Origin: Reichenbachiella sp. 5M10
Lineage (GTDB): Bacteria; Bacteroidota; Bacteroidia; Cytophagales; Cyclobacteriaceae
Assembly (NCBI RefSeq): GCF_002742335.1
Contig: NZ_MDGR01000007.1
Location: 1,492,501 to 1,556,500, forward strand
DNA: 64,000 bases
Reading direction: 5' to 3'
Part shown: in pieces, positions 6,975-16,500 of the stretch
Numbering within the stretch: position 1 is the first letter of the stretch
How the letters are laid out: every line of letters starts with the position of its first letter
Notes under the pieces: model-generated
The model's database searches: none
What the model saw: the letters and a program-made list of their open reading frames with translations, nothing else
Told to the model about the DNA's origin: nothing
Translations under genes and position numbers: made by a program

Positions 6975-8141
6975 TTAAATTGCGGGTTCTAATGTTTTTT
7001 CTTCTTCTAGCTCCTCAAGTCTCTTGATTTGGGTTGATTGTGCTTTTCTACGGACTACCCACAGATACAATCCACTGATCAGTACGACTATGGTGATGAG
7101 GTCAAAAACGGTCCAAATAATTTTCAATGGCAGTCCTCCATAATCCCCAAAATGTAGGGGTTGTGATATAAATATGGCATTGATATACCAGGGCATGGCG
7201 CGCATATCGGTCAACTCGCCAGTTTTTGCATCGATGAGGGCGGGTTTGACGAGCCTTTCGGTCAATGGTGTCTGACCTTTGACAAATACAGCATAATGAT
7301 GCTTGCTTGTAAATACCGTTCCAGGAAATGCAACAATGGATGTCGACATGCCGGGAGCAGCAGCTAACGCTACGTCGACAGCTGCATCCAAGGAACTATA
7401 TGCTCCTGTCAGTGGTTCTGCGTCTTTGTAGGGGGCGATCATCTCAGCCAGTTGCCCTTGCTGCCACATACCCAGTACGATGTCTGAGGTGGTATTGATC
7501 ACTCCAGTGAGGCCTACGACCAGCGCCCATGCGACGGTGACCACCCCTAGGACGTTGTGCAGATCCAGCCATTTGATTCGGGGAGACTTCTCTGTTCTGA
7601 CCATGCCAAAGTCATACTTTTTCATAATAGGACTGTACAGCATCAATCCCGAAACAATGGCGATAACAAAGAGCAGCCCCATAAAACCCAAAAACAATTT
7701 GCCCGGAATGCCTGCAAATAGATCGACATGAAGTTTGAACATGATGTACATGAAACCTTCGTTGAACTTGGGTTGAGCGAGTATTTGACCCGTTCTGTCG
7801 TCCATGGAAACCATGTTGGCATTGTCTGGGGGGGCACTTATCGAGTCCGCCATAAATACCGTTACTACATTAGGTAGATCACCACCTAAAAAAACGAATC
7901 GAACTACCTCGTCTGGGCGTGCTTCTTTGGCTTTCATGACGATGCTATCAAGCGCCATCTTGGGTGTATCTGCTGGCATGACAATCGCCTCTGGCTCTTC
8001 GCCCATCAAGTGTTCGATTTCTTCATGAAAGATCAGTGGCAAACCAGTAAGACAAAGTAACAGTAGAAACACCGTGCATATCAAGCTCGTCCACTTATGG
8101 ATTTCGAACCACACCCTGACCGCTTTTTTGGAGATGCTCAT
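6975..8141 (-). CDS. PepSY-domain inner-membrane protein (XusC-like), first copy
   Basis: A 388-aa protein with a PepSY-associated membrane topology. TM1 is near residues 15-38 (TSLICTVFLLLLCLTGLPLIF) after the typical WFEIHKWTS start. A periplasmic PepSY region follows, then TMs at about 160-180 (LFLGFMGLLFVIAIVSGLML), 205-225 and 345-368. Conserved histidines in the HKW, LHVDL and DLHNVLG segments suggest heme or metal-linked electron transfer, as proposed for PepSY reductases that release iron from siderophores. It follows a DUF4374 lipoprotein and a TonB receptor. In Bacteroides this set is the xenosiderophore system XusABC; that assignment is by family and gene order. A stem-loop lies just before the gene. 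Confidence 0.85.
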   Translation of the reverse strand: MSISKKAVRVWFEIHKWTSLICTVFLLLLCLTGLPLIFHEEIEHLMGEEPEAIVMPADTPKMALDSIVMKAKEARPDEVVRFVFLGGDLPNVVTVFMADSISAPPDNANMVSMDDRTGQILAQPKFNEGFMYIMFKLHVDLFAGIPGKLFLGFMGLLFVIAIVSGLMLYSPIMKKYDFGMVRTEKSPRIKWLDLHNVLGVVTVAWALVVGLTGVINTTSDIVLGMWQQGQLAEMIAPYKDAEPLTGAYSSLDAAVDVALAAAPGMSTSIVAFPGTVFTSKHHYAVFVKGQTPLTERLVKPALIDAKTGELTDMRAMPWYINAIFISQPLHFGDYGGLPLKIIWTVFDLITIVVLISGLYLWVVRRKAQSTQIKRLEELEEEKTLEPAI

Positions 8142-8161
8142 AGTTTGTAAATTTTAATAGA

Positions 8162-8191
8162 GAAGGTTCTGGATCACGATCCAGAACCTTC
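8162..8191. terminator. Intercistronic stem-loop between DUF4374 and PepSY genes
   Basis: Perfect 14-bp inverted repeat: GAAGGTTCTGGATC at 8162-8175 and its complement at 8178-8191. It lies in the 74-bp gap of the first Xus-like operon. On the operon strand only a weak T-rich run follows, so it may be an attenuator or RNA-processing/stabiliser hairpin rather than a full terminator. On the plus strand a strong T7 run follows, so it may also stop antisense reading. A hairpin occupies the same position in the paralogous operon (23856-23886). Confidence 0.6.
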
Positions 8192-8215
8192 CTTGATATT
8201 TTTTTGTCTAATAAA

Positions 8216-9430
8216 TTAGTCTGCAAGCTTTACGAACCCCCACATGAATCCATCATGCGACAGGTTGAATTCCTGCGTAGCGCTGACACCATCACTATTG
8301 AGCGAATAGTAAGCGTCGATATTGTCAGCCACATTTCTCACCCAAAACAATAGTTTTCCATCCACTTCAGTGATACACTGTTCATTGCCATAGGCGTAAT
8401 GATGCATCGGCATACCTGTAATCTTAGTCGCCTGTAGCGTGCTGATATCCACCACATAGTATTCGAAAATATCATCTTGAAGATTGGCAAAGTCACCAGA
8501 CAAATCTTCACTGGCCAACTCAATGTATATCTTCCCGTTTTTGACAAGGCCAGTCGCAATAGAAGATTTGGATTGAGTACCTAAATCGGTTGCATTCAAT
8601 CTCCAGTTAGCATCAAAATCAGTTTCGCCAGCTTTGATACGGATGATACTTGACGTTTCGAAAGCAACACCAATTCCTGTGCTGTAAAAGTACAACGCAC
8701 CATCGTCACCCAATGTCCACATTTTGTTTCCAGAAGACCCCCATCCGATAGACTTCAATCCACCTTGTTCGTATTTGATGGTTTTGTCTAAGCTACCCGT
8801 AGCGATATCAATGACTGCAAATTCGATATAATCCACTACATCATCTCCAAATCCTTGACGAGCCGTAGTACCATAGGTGATTCCTGCATACAGTTTACCC
8901 TCTTTAGCCGCTAAGGTATGCTTACCGATCGCTTGATACTCTACCGTTTCATCTTTCAATGAAGTCAGGTCAATATCTCCTGTGCGCTGCATGGTAGAAG
9001 GGTCGAATGTTTGTATTTTCAAAGTGCTTCTATTTTCGTCCAGGTAGAAACCCGTTGATTCATCAACGACTAGAAACTGGCTAGCATTAGAGATGAATCC
9101 GTCCTCGGCTAGACTCCCATCGTCACCGACTACAAACTTTTGGAGTCCGGCATCTCCAGCAGGGTTTGCTCTGACGAAAATCCAGCTCCCAAATGATCTG
9201 AAACCAAAGGCAGTACTGGTCTGCAAAGATTGATTGGTGATTTCTTCCGTTTCGCCAGAAGGAAAATCGTTGTATGATGTGATGTATCCAGCTCCAAATT
9301 TTTCTTGTGCATTGAGAATGATGTATTTACCACCTTCGGTAGTAGAGCCATTGTCGTCCTCGCTACATGATGACAGTGACAGTGACAGTACCATCAATGC
9401 TATTCCGAGTTTTGAAAAGTATGTGTTCAT
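8216..9430 (-). CDS. DUF4374 surface lipoprotein (XusB-like), first copy
   Basis: A 404-aa protein with a lipoprotein signal: hydrophobic GIALMVLSLSLSSC with the lipid-accepting Cys at about residue 22, followed by acidic SEDDNGS, a pattern typical of surface-exposed Bacteroidota lipoproteins. The rest is beta-rich with repeated blades (YIILNAQEKFGAGYITSYND..., FGFRSFGSWIFVRA..., KMWTLGDDGALYFYSTG...), as expected for the DUF4374 beta-propeller. In XusABC-type systems this lipoprotein binds a ferric siderophore and passes it to the TonB receptor. It lies 21 nt after the receptor gene. Substrate is unknown. Confidence 0.85.
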   Translation of the reverse strand: MNTYFSKLGIALMVLSLSLSSCSEDDNGSTTEGGKYIILNAQEKFGAGYITSYNDFPSGETEEITNQSLQTSTAFGFRSFGSWIFVRANPAGDAGLQKFVVGDDGSLAEDGFISNASQFLVVDESTGFYLDENRSTLKIQTFDPSTMQRTGDIDLTSLKDETVEYQAIGKHTLAAKEGKLYAGITYGTTARQGFGDDVVDYIEFAVIDIATGSLDKTIKYEQGGLKSIGWGSSGNKMWTLGDDGALYFYSTGIGVAFETSSIIRIKAGETDFDANWRLNATDLGTQSKSSIATGLVKNGKIYIELASEDLSGDFANLQDDIFEYYVVDISTLQATKITGMPMHHYAYGNEQCITEVDGKLLFWVRNVADNIDAYYSLNSDGVSATQEFNLSHDGFMWGFVKLAD

Positions 9431-9451
9431 ATGAATTTATTGTTAAAGAAA

Positions 9452-11836
9452 TTAATTTAAAATGTAAGTAAGCTTTAGGTGATAGCTTCGGCCGGCATTC
9501 TGAATCTTGAAATTGTCAAAGACTTGCGCATCAAACACGTTTTTCACTTGCAAGCCTACGGTCAGTGCGTCACCCATTGGATAGTAGGTGATACCAGCTG
9601 TGTGAAGATTTTGATTGGGAATAATGTTGGGCGCATCGAATTGAGCATCTCCCCATAGTCCAAGAAACCCATCAGGCTCTTTGTCTTTGGGTATGTAATC
9701 AAGGTAATATTGTCTCACGAAGGTGTAAAACCAGTAAGACTGAAATCGATCTTTCGTGCCAAACAGCTTGTTGAAATTGCAGTTCAAGCCTAGGTTAGCA
9801 AAGAAAAAGGGCGTATTCCTCAGTTTAGCTCCCTCTAATGCGGCATTGTCCGTATCAAAAACTCTGAAATCCTGATAGGTCATGTTGCCATTGATACTAA
9901 GCCATCGCTGTAGGTGGGCCGTGACATCTACTTCTACACCTAGACCTTTGACATTATCTACGTTTTCGTTTCGGTTAAACAGAAAGTTGTAAGGGACATT
10001 TAGAATCAAATCACGTGTAATTCGGTAAAATGAATTTAACTCCAGTGAGTATTTTGAGGTAGAAGACCGGTACCCCGCATTGATATTCATGCTTCTTTCG
10101 GGTTTCAGTGCTAGATTGGACACGTGTAGGTTTCCATCGCCAAATACCTCATCTTGCTCAGGAAGACGAGTGGCAGCCTCCGCTGATAGCCTCAAAAAAG
10201 AATCATCCGACAGGTTGAATTTAAGCGCCTCTGCTACACCCCATCTATTGTTCATGGCAGACTGTTCGGTTTCATTGCCGTAAAAATCGCCATCTACCCC
10301 TTCGACGTTGGATTGAAAATATTTGATAATCAAATTGTTGGTTAATCGGTCATGTATGAGCTTGGTTTCCAGTCCAGCAGATACCACCAGTTTGTTGTAG
10401 TAGGCAGGTACAGATAGCAAATCACGACCTGATGCCACTAATGTGAGACCAAGTGAATCCCGACCTACGCGCTTCGAGGATGTATATACGCCATTTACTT
10501 CTACCTTATGCTTGTCACTTAGTTCATAGCTCATATTGGTTCGGCTGGTGAAAAGGGAGAATTTTGTTTGAGCAGCAGATCCCTGAGTAGTTATTTCACC
10601 CTTTCGGGAATCACTTGGGATAAATTCCTGCAGCCAAGTGTAGGTGCCGCGTAGGGTGTCCACTTGCTCAACCGTGATGGTATTGGCCACTAAGAACTGG
10701 TCGACAGTCAGTCGGTCATTGAGTAAGCGCTTCTGATATCGGACTGTAGGTATCACAGAGTATTGGCGACTGGTGGACGCGCCAAACGGCTGATTCATCC
10801 TGGATCCATACTGGTTGTCTCGGTCAATCCAAAATCCAGACAGACTGATCCTCAATTCATCCGCCCAAGTCAAATTGGTCAGGCCACCATATACTTCCGT
10901 AAAGTATTGAGTGAAGTCATTGTGAAACAAATTGACTTTTTGATCTTGTATTGTCCCTAAATCCTGATTCACCACAGGTGCTGTCACTTCATAGTTATTG
11001 TCAGAGTGATTGAAGTACATATCCACACCTGCGAAATAATGCTTGTCCGTGTTTTGATAAAAAGCATTGAGTGATAAACGATGCGTGTTGAAGGAAGCGA
11101 TTTCGTAGGAAACCTCAGCATAGCGTTTGAAAGACTTTCGGCTGACCATATTCAGTCCACCACCGAGTGCATCTGCCCCTAGATTGACGGGTAGTACACC
11201 CTTGTAGATTTCCATGCGTTCCAGCATATTGACAGGTACCAGCGAAAAATTGTATCCTGCCCCTAGATAATCCATCGGTATGCCGTCTTTGAAATATTTG
11301 ATCGCCTTGCCCTGAAAGCCATTGAGCGAAAGACTAGCATTAGACCCTAGTCCTCCTGTTTGTTTCACACGTACCCCAGCCGAGCGATTCATTAGCTCGA
11401 TCATCGTGGAGGGCTGGCTGGCATATACCTTGGTATCTATGACTACTGACTGGATAGGCTCCTCTCGCAGAAGGCTCGTTTCTGACTTGGCTTCAACAGT
11501 GACCTCATCCAGTTGAAAATCGCCACTTTCCATTGTCACATTCACTGGATTGCCCGGGACAACTACCTGCAGCAGGCGCGTATCATAGCCTACTCCCGAA
11601 ATCATCAATTCGTATTCTCCTGCAGGGATGTCTGCAAGACTGAATTGACCTTTTTCATTGGTTGTGGTACCGTGGGAAAGACTTTGGATATAGACATTAA
11701 GAAACTCAAGTGCTGCTCCGTTGCTGTCCTTCACTTGACCACTGAGCGTATGCTGCGCGATCACTGGAAAGGAACAAGTAACTATGAATGCCACAAATAA
11801 CGACTTGAAAGAAGAATATAGAATACTTTTGGTCAT
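9452..11836 (-). CDS. TonB-dependent outer-membrane receptor (XusA-like), first copy
   Basis: A 794-aa protein. It has a signal peptide (to about residue 28, FPVIAQ), a CarboxypepD_reg-like domain (HTLSGQVKDSNGAALEFLNV..., residues 29-108), a plug domain (about 120-230, with SVVIDTKVYASQPSTMIELM and GDALGGGLNMVSR-type motif LGADALGGGLN), and a 22-strand type barrel ending in the aromatic-rich AGRSYHLKLTYILN. It is the first gene of a four-gene operon (receptor, DUF4374 lipoprotein, PepSY, small TM). A Fur-like palindrome sits directly before its ATG, so an iron-responsive siderophore receptor is the best inference. About the same length as the paralogue at 25148 (788 aa), with the same domain order. 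Confidence 0.9.
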   Translation of the reverse strand: MTKSILYSSFKSLFVAFIVTCSFPVIAQHTLSGQVKDSNGAALEFLNVYIQSLSHGTTTNEKGQFSLADIPAGEYELMISGVGYDTRLLQVVVPGNPVNVTMESGDFQLDEVTVEAKSETSLLREEPIQSVVIDTKVYASQPSTMIELMNRSAGVRVKQTGGLGSNASLSLNGFQGKAIKYFKDGIPMDYLGAGYNFSLVPVNMLERMEIYKGVLPVNLGADALGGGLNMVSRKSFKRYAEVSYEIASFNTHRLSLNAFYQNTDKHYFAGVDMYFNHSDNNYEVTAPVVNQDLGTIQDQKVNLFHNDFTQYFTEVYGGLTNLTWADELRISLSGFWIDRDNQYGSRMNQPFGASTSRQYSVIPTVRYQKRLLNDRLTVDQFLVANTITVEQVDTLRGTYTWLQEFIPSDSRKGEITTQGSAAQTKFSLFTSRTNMSYELSDKHKVEVNGVYTSSKRVGRDSLGLTLVASGRDLLSVPAYYNKLVVSAGLETKLIHDRLTNNLIIKYFQSNVEGVDGDFYGNETEQSAMNNRWGVAEALKFNLSDDSFLRLSAEAATRLPEQDEVFGDGNLHVSNLALKPERSMNINAGYRSSTSKYSLELNSFYRITRDLILNVPYNFLFNRNENVDNVKGLGVEVDVTAHLQRWLSINGNMTYQDFRVFDTDNAALEGAKLRNTPFFFANLGLNCNFNKLFGTKDRFQSYWFYTFVRQYYLDYIPKDKEPDGFLGLWGDAQFDAPNIIPNQNLHTAGITYYPMGDALTVGLQVKNVFDAQVFDNFKIQNAGRSYHLKLTYILN

Positions 11837-11837
11837 T

Positions 11838-11856
11838 GTTTAGAATGATTCTAAAC
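11838..11856 (-). promoter_or_regulatory. Fur-like palindromic operator
   Basis: GTTTAGAATGATTCTAAAC is a 19-nt palindrome that is perfect apart from its central base. It lies 1 nt upstream of the TonB receptor ATG. Its form TTTAGAATnATTCTAAA resembles iron-responsive (Fur-family) boxes. A second, weaker site with the same AATGATT core lies at about 11872-11888. On the minus strand a possible promoter (TTG, 18 nt, TAGTTTCG) precedes the palindrome, so a bound repressor would cover the transcription start or leader. Confidence 0.55.
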
Positions 11857-12301
11857 GCGAAACTACATTATTTACAATGATTACAAATAAGCACTGAAAA
11901 ATAATTTCAAAACTTAGTGATAATCTTATGGCGACCGGTGTCGGAGACATTGATTTTATATTCTTTGGTTTACAGTCATCCTCTCGAACACTATAAACAA
12001 CGGATCACTTCGTATGTCTGAGGTAGAGATAGTAGATCACTTCATTATTCAAGATTCATTGTTCGACATTTGTTATTGTTTTTTTATTGGTCAGACTTGG
12101 AGTTAGAACTATGCACTTTAGTGCATCTCGCTTTAGCTTCTACCAACCTCAATAGGATACTAGTATTTAGTTTTTAGTCTCTAGATTAAAATTTGATACT
12201 TTTTTGTCTAGCGATCTAAGGTCTTGATTCGGAATGTAGAGAATTTCATTCTCCCCCTAAACCTATGGTGCTTTCAGCCCATAGTGGTTTATCAAAAAAA
12301 A
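11857..12301. other. Intergenic region with an interspersed repeat
   Basis: No gene can be supported. At 12035-12080 lies a copy of an intergenic repeat, GATCACTTCATTATTCAAG followed by a TTCAT(T/A)GTTCGACAT segment. It recurs at 44096-44145 and, in shorter form, at 45754-45785 and 49111-49140. The rest is AT-rich DNA, and the region also carries the upstream part of the receptor promoter near 11860-11930. Confidence 0.6.
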
Positions 12302-12303
12302 CA

Positions 12304-12471
12304 CCCTCAAAAAAGTGCGTTTAGGGCCATTTGAGTGGGGTTTTTTGATCACGTGTGTTTGCGGCTTCAAAGACACGTGTTCGGTCGATCAATCACGTGT
12401 GTTCGGTCGATCAATCACGTGTGTTCGGACGGTCAAACACACGTGATTGGAGCGTCAAACACACGTGTTTG
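12304..12471. repeat. CACGTG array 1 with conserved head sequence
   Basis: Six CACGTG palindromes start at 12350, 12374, 12394, 12416, 12440 and 12462, so spacing is 20-24 nt, near two helical turns. Each is extended to CACGTGTGTT or AAACACACGTG, and the units alternate in orientation around TCGATCAA-like centres. A head segment at 12304-12349 (CCCTCAAAAAAGTGCGTTTA and following TGAGTGGGGTTTTTTGAT) also occurs, on the opposite strand, next to the second array at 49310-49383. It is an intergenic repeat family; adjacent units can fold into strong hairpins. Confidence 0.8.
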
Positions 12472-12782
12472 TTTTTAACTTTTATTAACGTCTCGTGTGG
12501 TGCTTTTGGATCGGAAATTGTTATAGAAATATTGTCTAATAGATACATCGAAAAGGCCATTCGGTACCCGCGCTTTTCACAGCCCATGCCCAGCCAAGTC
12601 GAGCACTACACTGTCGCGACCCAGCCAAGCAACACCCCTTTTGCAAGTACCCACTTAGCAAAGCTCCAGACAAGCATTGTCGGCTTTTGCCTAGGTCTCC
12701 CTCAGGGAAGGACTCTGTCCAAACTGCGCTAGGGTTAGTTAAGCGATTCTCAATTTTTTTTTAACATCTAAATAGTAAAGTT
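12472..12782. other. Intergenic DNA before the HU-like gene
   Basis: It is GC-richer than its surroundings at 12570-12730 and contains a short repeat (CCCAGCCAAG at 12590-12599 and 12621-12630), but has no recognisable gene or structural RNA that I can name. A 125-codon open frame that runs through the CACGTG array into this DNA has no protein-like composition. The HU-like gene promoter must lie at its right end; a T-run at 12752-12762 precedes it. Confidence 0.4.
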
Positions 12783-13196
12783 ATGACTGTAAAGTTCAAA
12801 ATAGTCCCCAAAGGCCATCCAGGAGTAGTTGGCGGGGGAGTCGTCAAGTATTATGCTGCCATCGATAGAGGTGACAAAGTAGATTTTCGTGATCTCTTGA
12901 CAGAGATCGAAGAGTTGAATGTTGTACATCCCGGTGTTTTTATCGCCGTATTGGAAGCGTTTCTTCGTAAAGCAAACCATCATCTGATCAATGGTCGTGC
13001 AGTAGATTTGGGTCAGTTGGGTACGCTCTATCCTTCCATCAGCAGCTCGCCTGCCGATAGTGCGGATGAAGTTACGAGAAACAACATCCGTAGATTCAAG
13101 ATCGTCTATCGTCCAAGCGCACTGCTACAACAGGGGCTGGACCATGTGAAATTTGAAAAATCGTCTAATGGAAAACATGAGGAACCCGCTGCATAA
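12783..13196 (+). CDS. HU-like DNA-binding protein (HU-HIG type)
   Basis: A 137-aa protein. It contains the HU/IHF fold of the Bacteroidota HU-HIG type: MTVKFKIVPKGHPGVVGGGV, then YYAAIDRGDKVDFRDLLTEIEELNVVHPGVFIAVLEAFLRKANHHLINGRAVDLGQLGTLYPSISS. The beta-arm and the VDLGxxGTLYPS signature are clear. A charged tail (FEKSSNGKHEEPAA) follows. Such proteins are nucleoid-associated and abundant in Bacteroidota. The gene stands alone with its own terminator hairpin at 13223-13267. It could bind the intergenic repeats nearby, but this is only an idea. Confidence 0.85.
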   Translation: MTVKFKIVPKGHPGVVGGGVVKYYAAIDRGDKVDFRDLLTEIEELNVVHPGVFIAVLEAFLRKANHHLINGRAVDLGQLGTLYPSISSSPADSADEVTRNNIRRFKIVYRPSALLQQGLDHVKFEKSSNGKHEEPAA

Positions 13197-13222
13197 GCAC
13201 CCGCAATACACCAATGACAAGA

Positions 13223-13267
13223 GACCATGAATGACACTTTGAAAGTGTAGGTTCATGGTCTTTTTTT
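13223..13267 (+). terminator. Rho-independent terminator of the HU-like gene
   Basis: Stem GACCATGAA (13223-13231) pairs with TTCATGGTC (13252-13260), with a second nested stem ACACTTT/AAAGTGT inside. A run of seven T follows at 13261-13267. It is 27 nt after the stop codon. Confidence 0.85.
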
Positions 13268-13469
13268 ATCCTCCTCATCCTAAAGTGTGCTCGGGAATTC
13301 AGAGAAACAAGCAGTATGGCCTGTGCCAAGGGGCGATGCAGACGGCGTAGGACTCAACCTATACGGGTCAAAACAATCGTATGGGATGGAGAAGGAATCA
13401 TATCTGCCTCTTTTAGGTATTTGCTTCCAACCAAAACCTATATGGGGGTATCCATGGTGGGAAAATGAT
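13268..13469. other. Intergenic DNA between convergent genes
   Basis: Non-coding space between the terminator of the HU-like gene and that of the 1855-aa minus-strand gene. An open frame of 103 codons on the plus strand runs across the second terminator into the antisense of that gene and is not credible. Nothing else seen. Confidence 0.5.
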
Positions 13470-13496
13470 AAAGGCGACCCTAGAAGAGTCGCCTTT
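13470..13496 (-). terminator. Terminator of the giant T9SS gene
   Basis: Perfect 9-bp stem AAAGGCGAC (13470-13478) and GTCGCCTTT (13488-13496) with a 9-nt loop. It lies 24 nt after the stop of the minus-strand gene and is followed on that strand by TATCATTTTC. Confidence 0.75.
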
Positions 13497-13520
13497 GCAT
13501 GTACGGTAGCACACGCTGCC

Positions 13521-16500
13521 TTAATTCACTTTCACTACTTTTCTCACTACTCTTTCTTGTCCTTGGCTAACCTCCACCAGGTAGGTGCCATTCTCTAGGT
13601 CACCGATATTGAGTTTTTGATGGCTCAGGGTCACTTGTTTTACGAGTTTTCCGTCCAAGGAGAACATTTTCACTGCACTGTGCTCTGCTCCCGTGATCAC
13701 CAATTCGTGGACCGCTGGATTGGGGTAGATGCGTATAGCCGTGTCAAAAGCGGATACGTCTGTTATGACTTGTACCTCAAACGTTATGCTTTCAGATGCC
13801 GCGTTGTGATTGATGTCTCCTGCCTGTGTCACAGTGAGCGTCACGGTACCATGGGTGCCATGGAGGCTAATGGTCGTCCCCGTGATGGTCACAGGGCCAG
13901 AGATGTCATAGGTGAGCGCCAAGCCAGAGGTCGCAGATGCCACCACGTCAAAGTCTACATCGGTTGGCGCCTTGTCGGCAATTTGATCAATGCTGATGAT
14001 CTGGTCTGCCTTGTCGATCGTCAAGGCACCATCCTGTAGTGAAATTTCATAATTGTCTGAAGCACCACCTGAAAGTGTGATAGGATAAGTTCCCGCATCA
14101 CTTGCGTTGTTTGTTGTTGTGGTCAGGGTTGGTTCAGATAATAAATCGTTTCCGCTTTCGCCATTTACCAACCCCACGTAGGTAAATGTTAGCGAAGGTA
14201 TGGCATCACCATAAGTAATGGACAGATCATCTGCTATGATGGTCAATGGAGCTTTGCTTACCACAAAACTCTGCTGGGCTACAGCTGCGAGGAAATCTGT
14301 ATCGCCGGCTTGAGTCGCTTCGACTACTACCGTGCCAGTGCCTGTAATCGATAGTGTACTTCCATTCAGTACGGCAGGGCCTGATATCACATGGAAGTCC
14401 ACCGATAATCCAGAGGATGCCGTGGCAGTCATGCTTTGATCAAGTGCCCCGTAGGTCAAATCAGGAATGTCAGTAAACACAAGGGTCTGAGCTTGCTTTT
14501 CTACTACATCGAAACGAATCGCCTCTGAAACCGAATGGTAGTTGCTATTCCCTGTTTGGCTTACCGTCACTTCTACAGTGCCTAGGGTTCCGTCCAGTGT
14601 GATTATATTTCCCAAAAGGGACGCAGGGCCGGTCACGGCATAATCTAGAGTCAACCCTGAGTTGACCGAGGCATTGATGGCTAGGGGCGAAGCATCCATG
14701 GATTGGTCTGTCACATTTTCGATGGCAAGTATTTGATCGGCTTTGTCTACTGTGATGGTGATGGTCTCCTGTAGGGGTGCATAGGTGTCATCCCCACTGT
14801 TGGAAACGGAAATCATGGCTACACCTGCACCGTCTACAGAAACGGTCGCCGAATGGGTGGTGGAGGACACAATGCTCAGGTTGCCACTGGTCACCGTGAA
14901 GGTGGCTGGAAGGCCATTGTCTGTCGTCGCGACTATGTCGAAATTCGGATCTCCAAACACTTTGTCCATCATGCCAGTGAAGGTTGCTGTTTGTAGCTCT
15001 TTGTCAGATACGGTGACGGTCGCAGTACCTGTATCGGTATGGCCATGGGCGTCTGTGACGGTCAGGGTCACAGTGTTTGGCCCAAGGTCGTTTGTGTCAA
15101 AGGTCGTCACATCCAGACTCAGTATGAGGCTAGCCGCAGCAGTACAGTTGTCGCTAGAGCCACTATTGATGTCAGCAGGGGCAATGGAGGCATTTCCACT
15201 TTCGTCCAGTACAATAGTAATGTCCTGCGTACTTGCGGTTGGTGCCAGTAGGTCTACGACAGTCACTGTGGCTGTGGCCGTTGTTGTGTTTCCATGGAGG
15301 TCGGTCACCGAAAGAGTCACTGGATTGGGCGTGCCGATATCCTCGCAATCAAAGGACGTCACGTCTAGGCTCATGACCAAGTCAAGAGCAGTTGTACAAT
15401 CGTCCATGGAGCCATTGTCTATGTCTGATGGACTGATAGTAGCTGCGCCATTGGCGTCCAGCTCCACCGTGATATTCTGAGCCACTGCGGTCGGTGCAGC
15501 ATCGGTGATGGTGATAGTTACGTTTTGAGTTGCCGTGTTTCCGCTTTCGTCGGTCACGGAAAAGGCAACTGTGTTGTCCCCAACATCCGTACAGTCATAG
15601 GCAGTTTGACTTAAGTCAAAAGTCAGTGTTGCGCTGCAGTTGTCGGATGAAGATGTATTGATAGAAGCAGGATCAACGGTGACATGGCCAGTGGCGTCAA
15701 GTGCAACGGATAGGTTTTGGGAAGCGACTGTAGGAGCGGTAGTGTCTACGACGGTCACCGTCGCTGTGGCTGTGGACTGATTGCCACTGCCATCCTCAGC
15801 TGTGAGGGTCACGGTATTTGCTCCCAGGTCAGCACAGGTAAAGGTGCTGCTGCTAAGGCTCAAAGTCACTGTGGAGCAATTGTCGGATGATCCATTGTCA
15901 ATGTCGGCAGCAGCAATGCTCGCATCGCCGTTTGCGTCGAGTGCGATGGTGATGTCCTGAGTCAAGGCGTTTGGATCGGTATTGTCCGCTATCGTGATAC
16001 TCACCTCGGTGCTCATTTCGAGTTGGCAGCCGGGTGTATGCTCAGAGAGCCAATCCGTGGATGGATCCATGTTGGTCAGTGATGCGTGGATTGCCGTAGC
16101 GGAAGCATCGGTGGCTGTGGTGCCAGCAGTTTCGTCAAATGGGAAATAGCCAACAAGGTTAGACTCTGACCCAGTGATGCCGTTGGCCATGTAGCTCTGA
16201 ATGGTTGCCTGATCCAAGGCGGTGTTCCAGAAGGTCAATTGATCAATCGCTCCCTCAAAAAAGAATGTTGAGTACGACCCAATGATGAGATCCGCAGTGG
16301 TCGCCAAAGTTGCTCCCGATACATTCATTGTACTATTCTCCAGTACACCGTCTACATAGATCGCCCAGAATCCGGTGGATATATTTATCGTACCTGTCAC
16401 ATAGTGCCATTCATTGTCATTGACGGCAGTGGTGGAGAAGTTGGATGTCTTATAGGCATTGCCATCACCTGCTGTGATGGCTACCGCACCAGATGTATGC

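Noticed and set aside
6706-7027. Two small plus-strand frames near 6706-7027
   Set aside because: They are antisense to the 58-aa membrane-protein gene and the end of the PepSY gene, whose minus-strand reading is convincing.
12304-12471. CRISPR array at the CACGTG repeats
   Set aside because: The repeats are only about 10-12 bp, the intervals are themselves palindromic and similar, and no cas gene is near.
12355-12732. 125-codon plus-strand open frame through the CACGTG array
   Set aside because: Half of it is the repeat array itself, the residues are repetitive (RSINHVCSVDQSRVFGRSN), and the rest lacks protein character.
13287-13598. 103-codon plus-strand frame between the convergent genes
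   Set aside because: It crosses the terminator hairpin of the minus-strand gene and runs into its antisense; no family resemblance.
14785-15480. 231-codon plus-strand frame inside the 1855-aa T9SS gene
   Set aside because: Composition (VTVTV..., SVTERVTGLG) is the antisense shadow of the repeated Ig-like modules.
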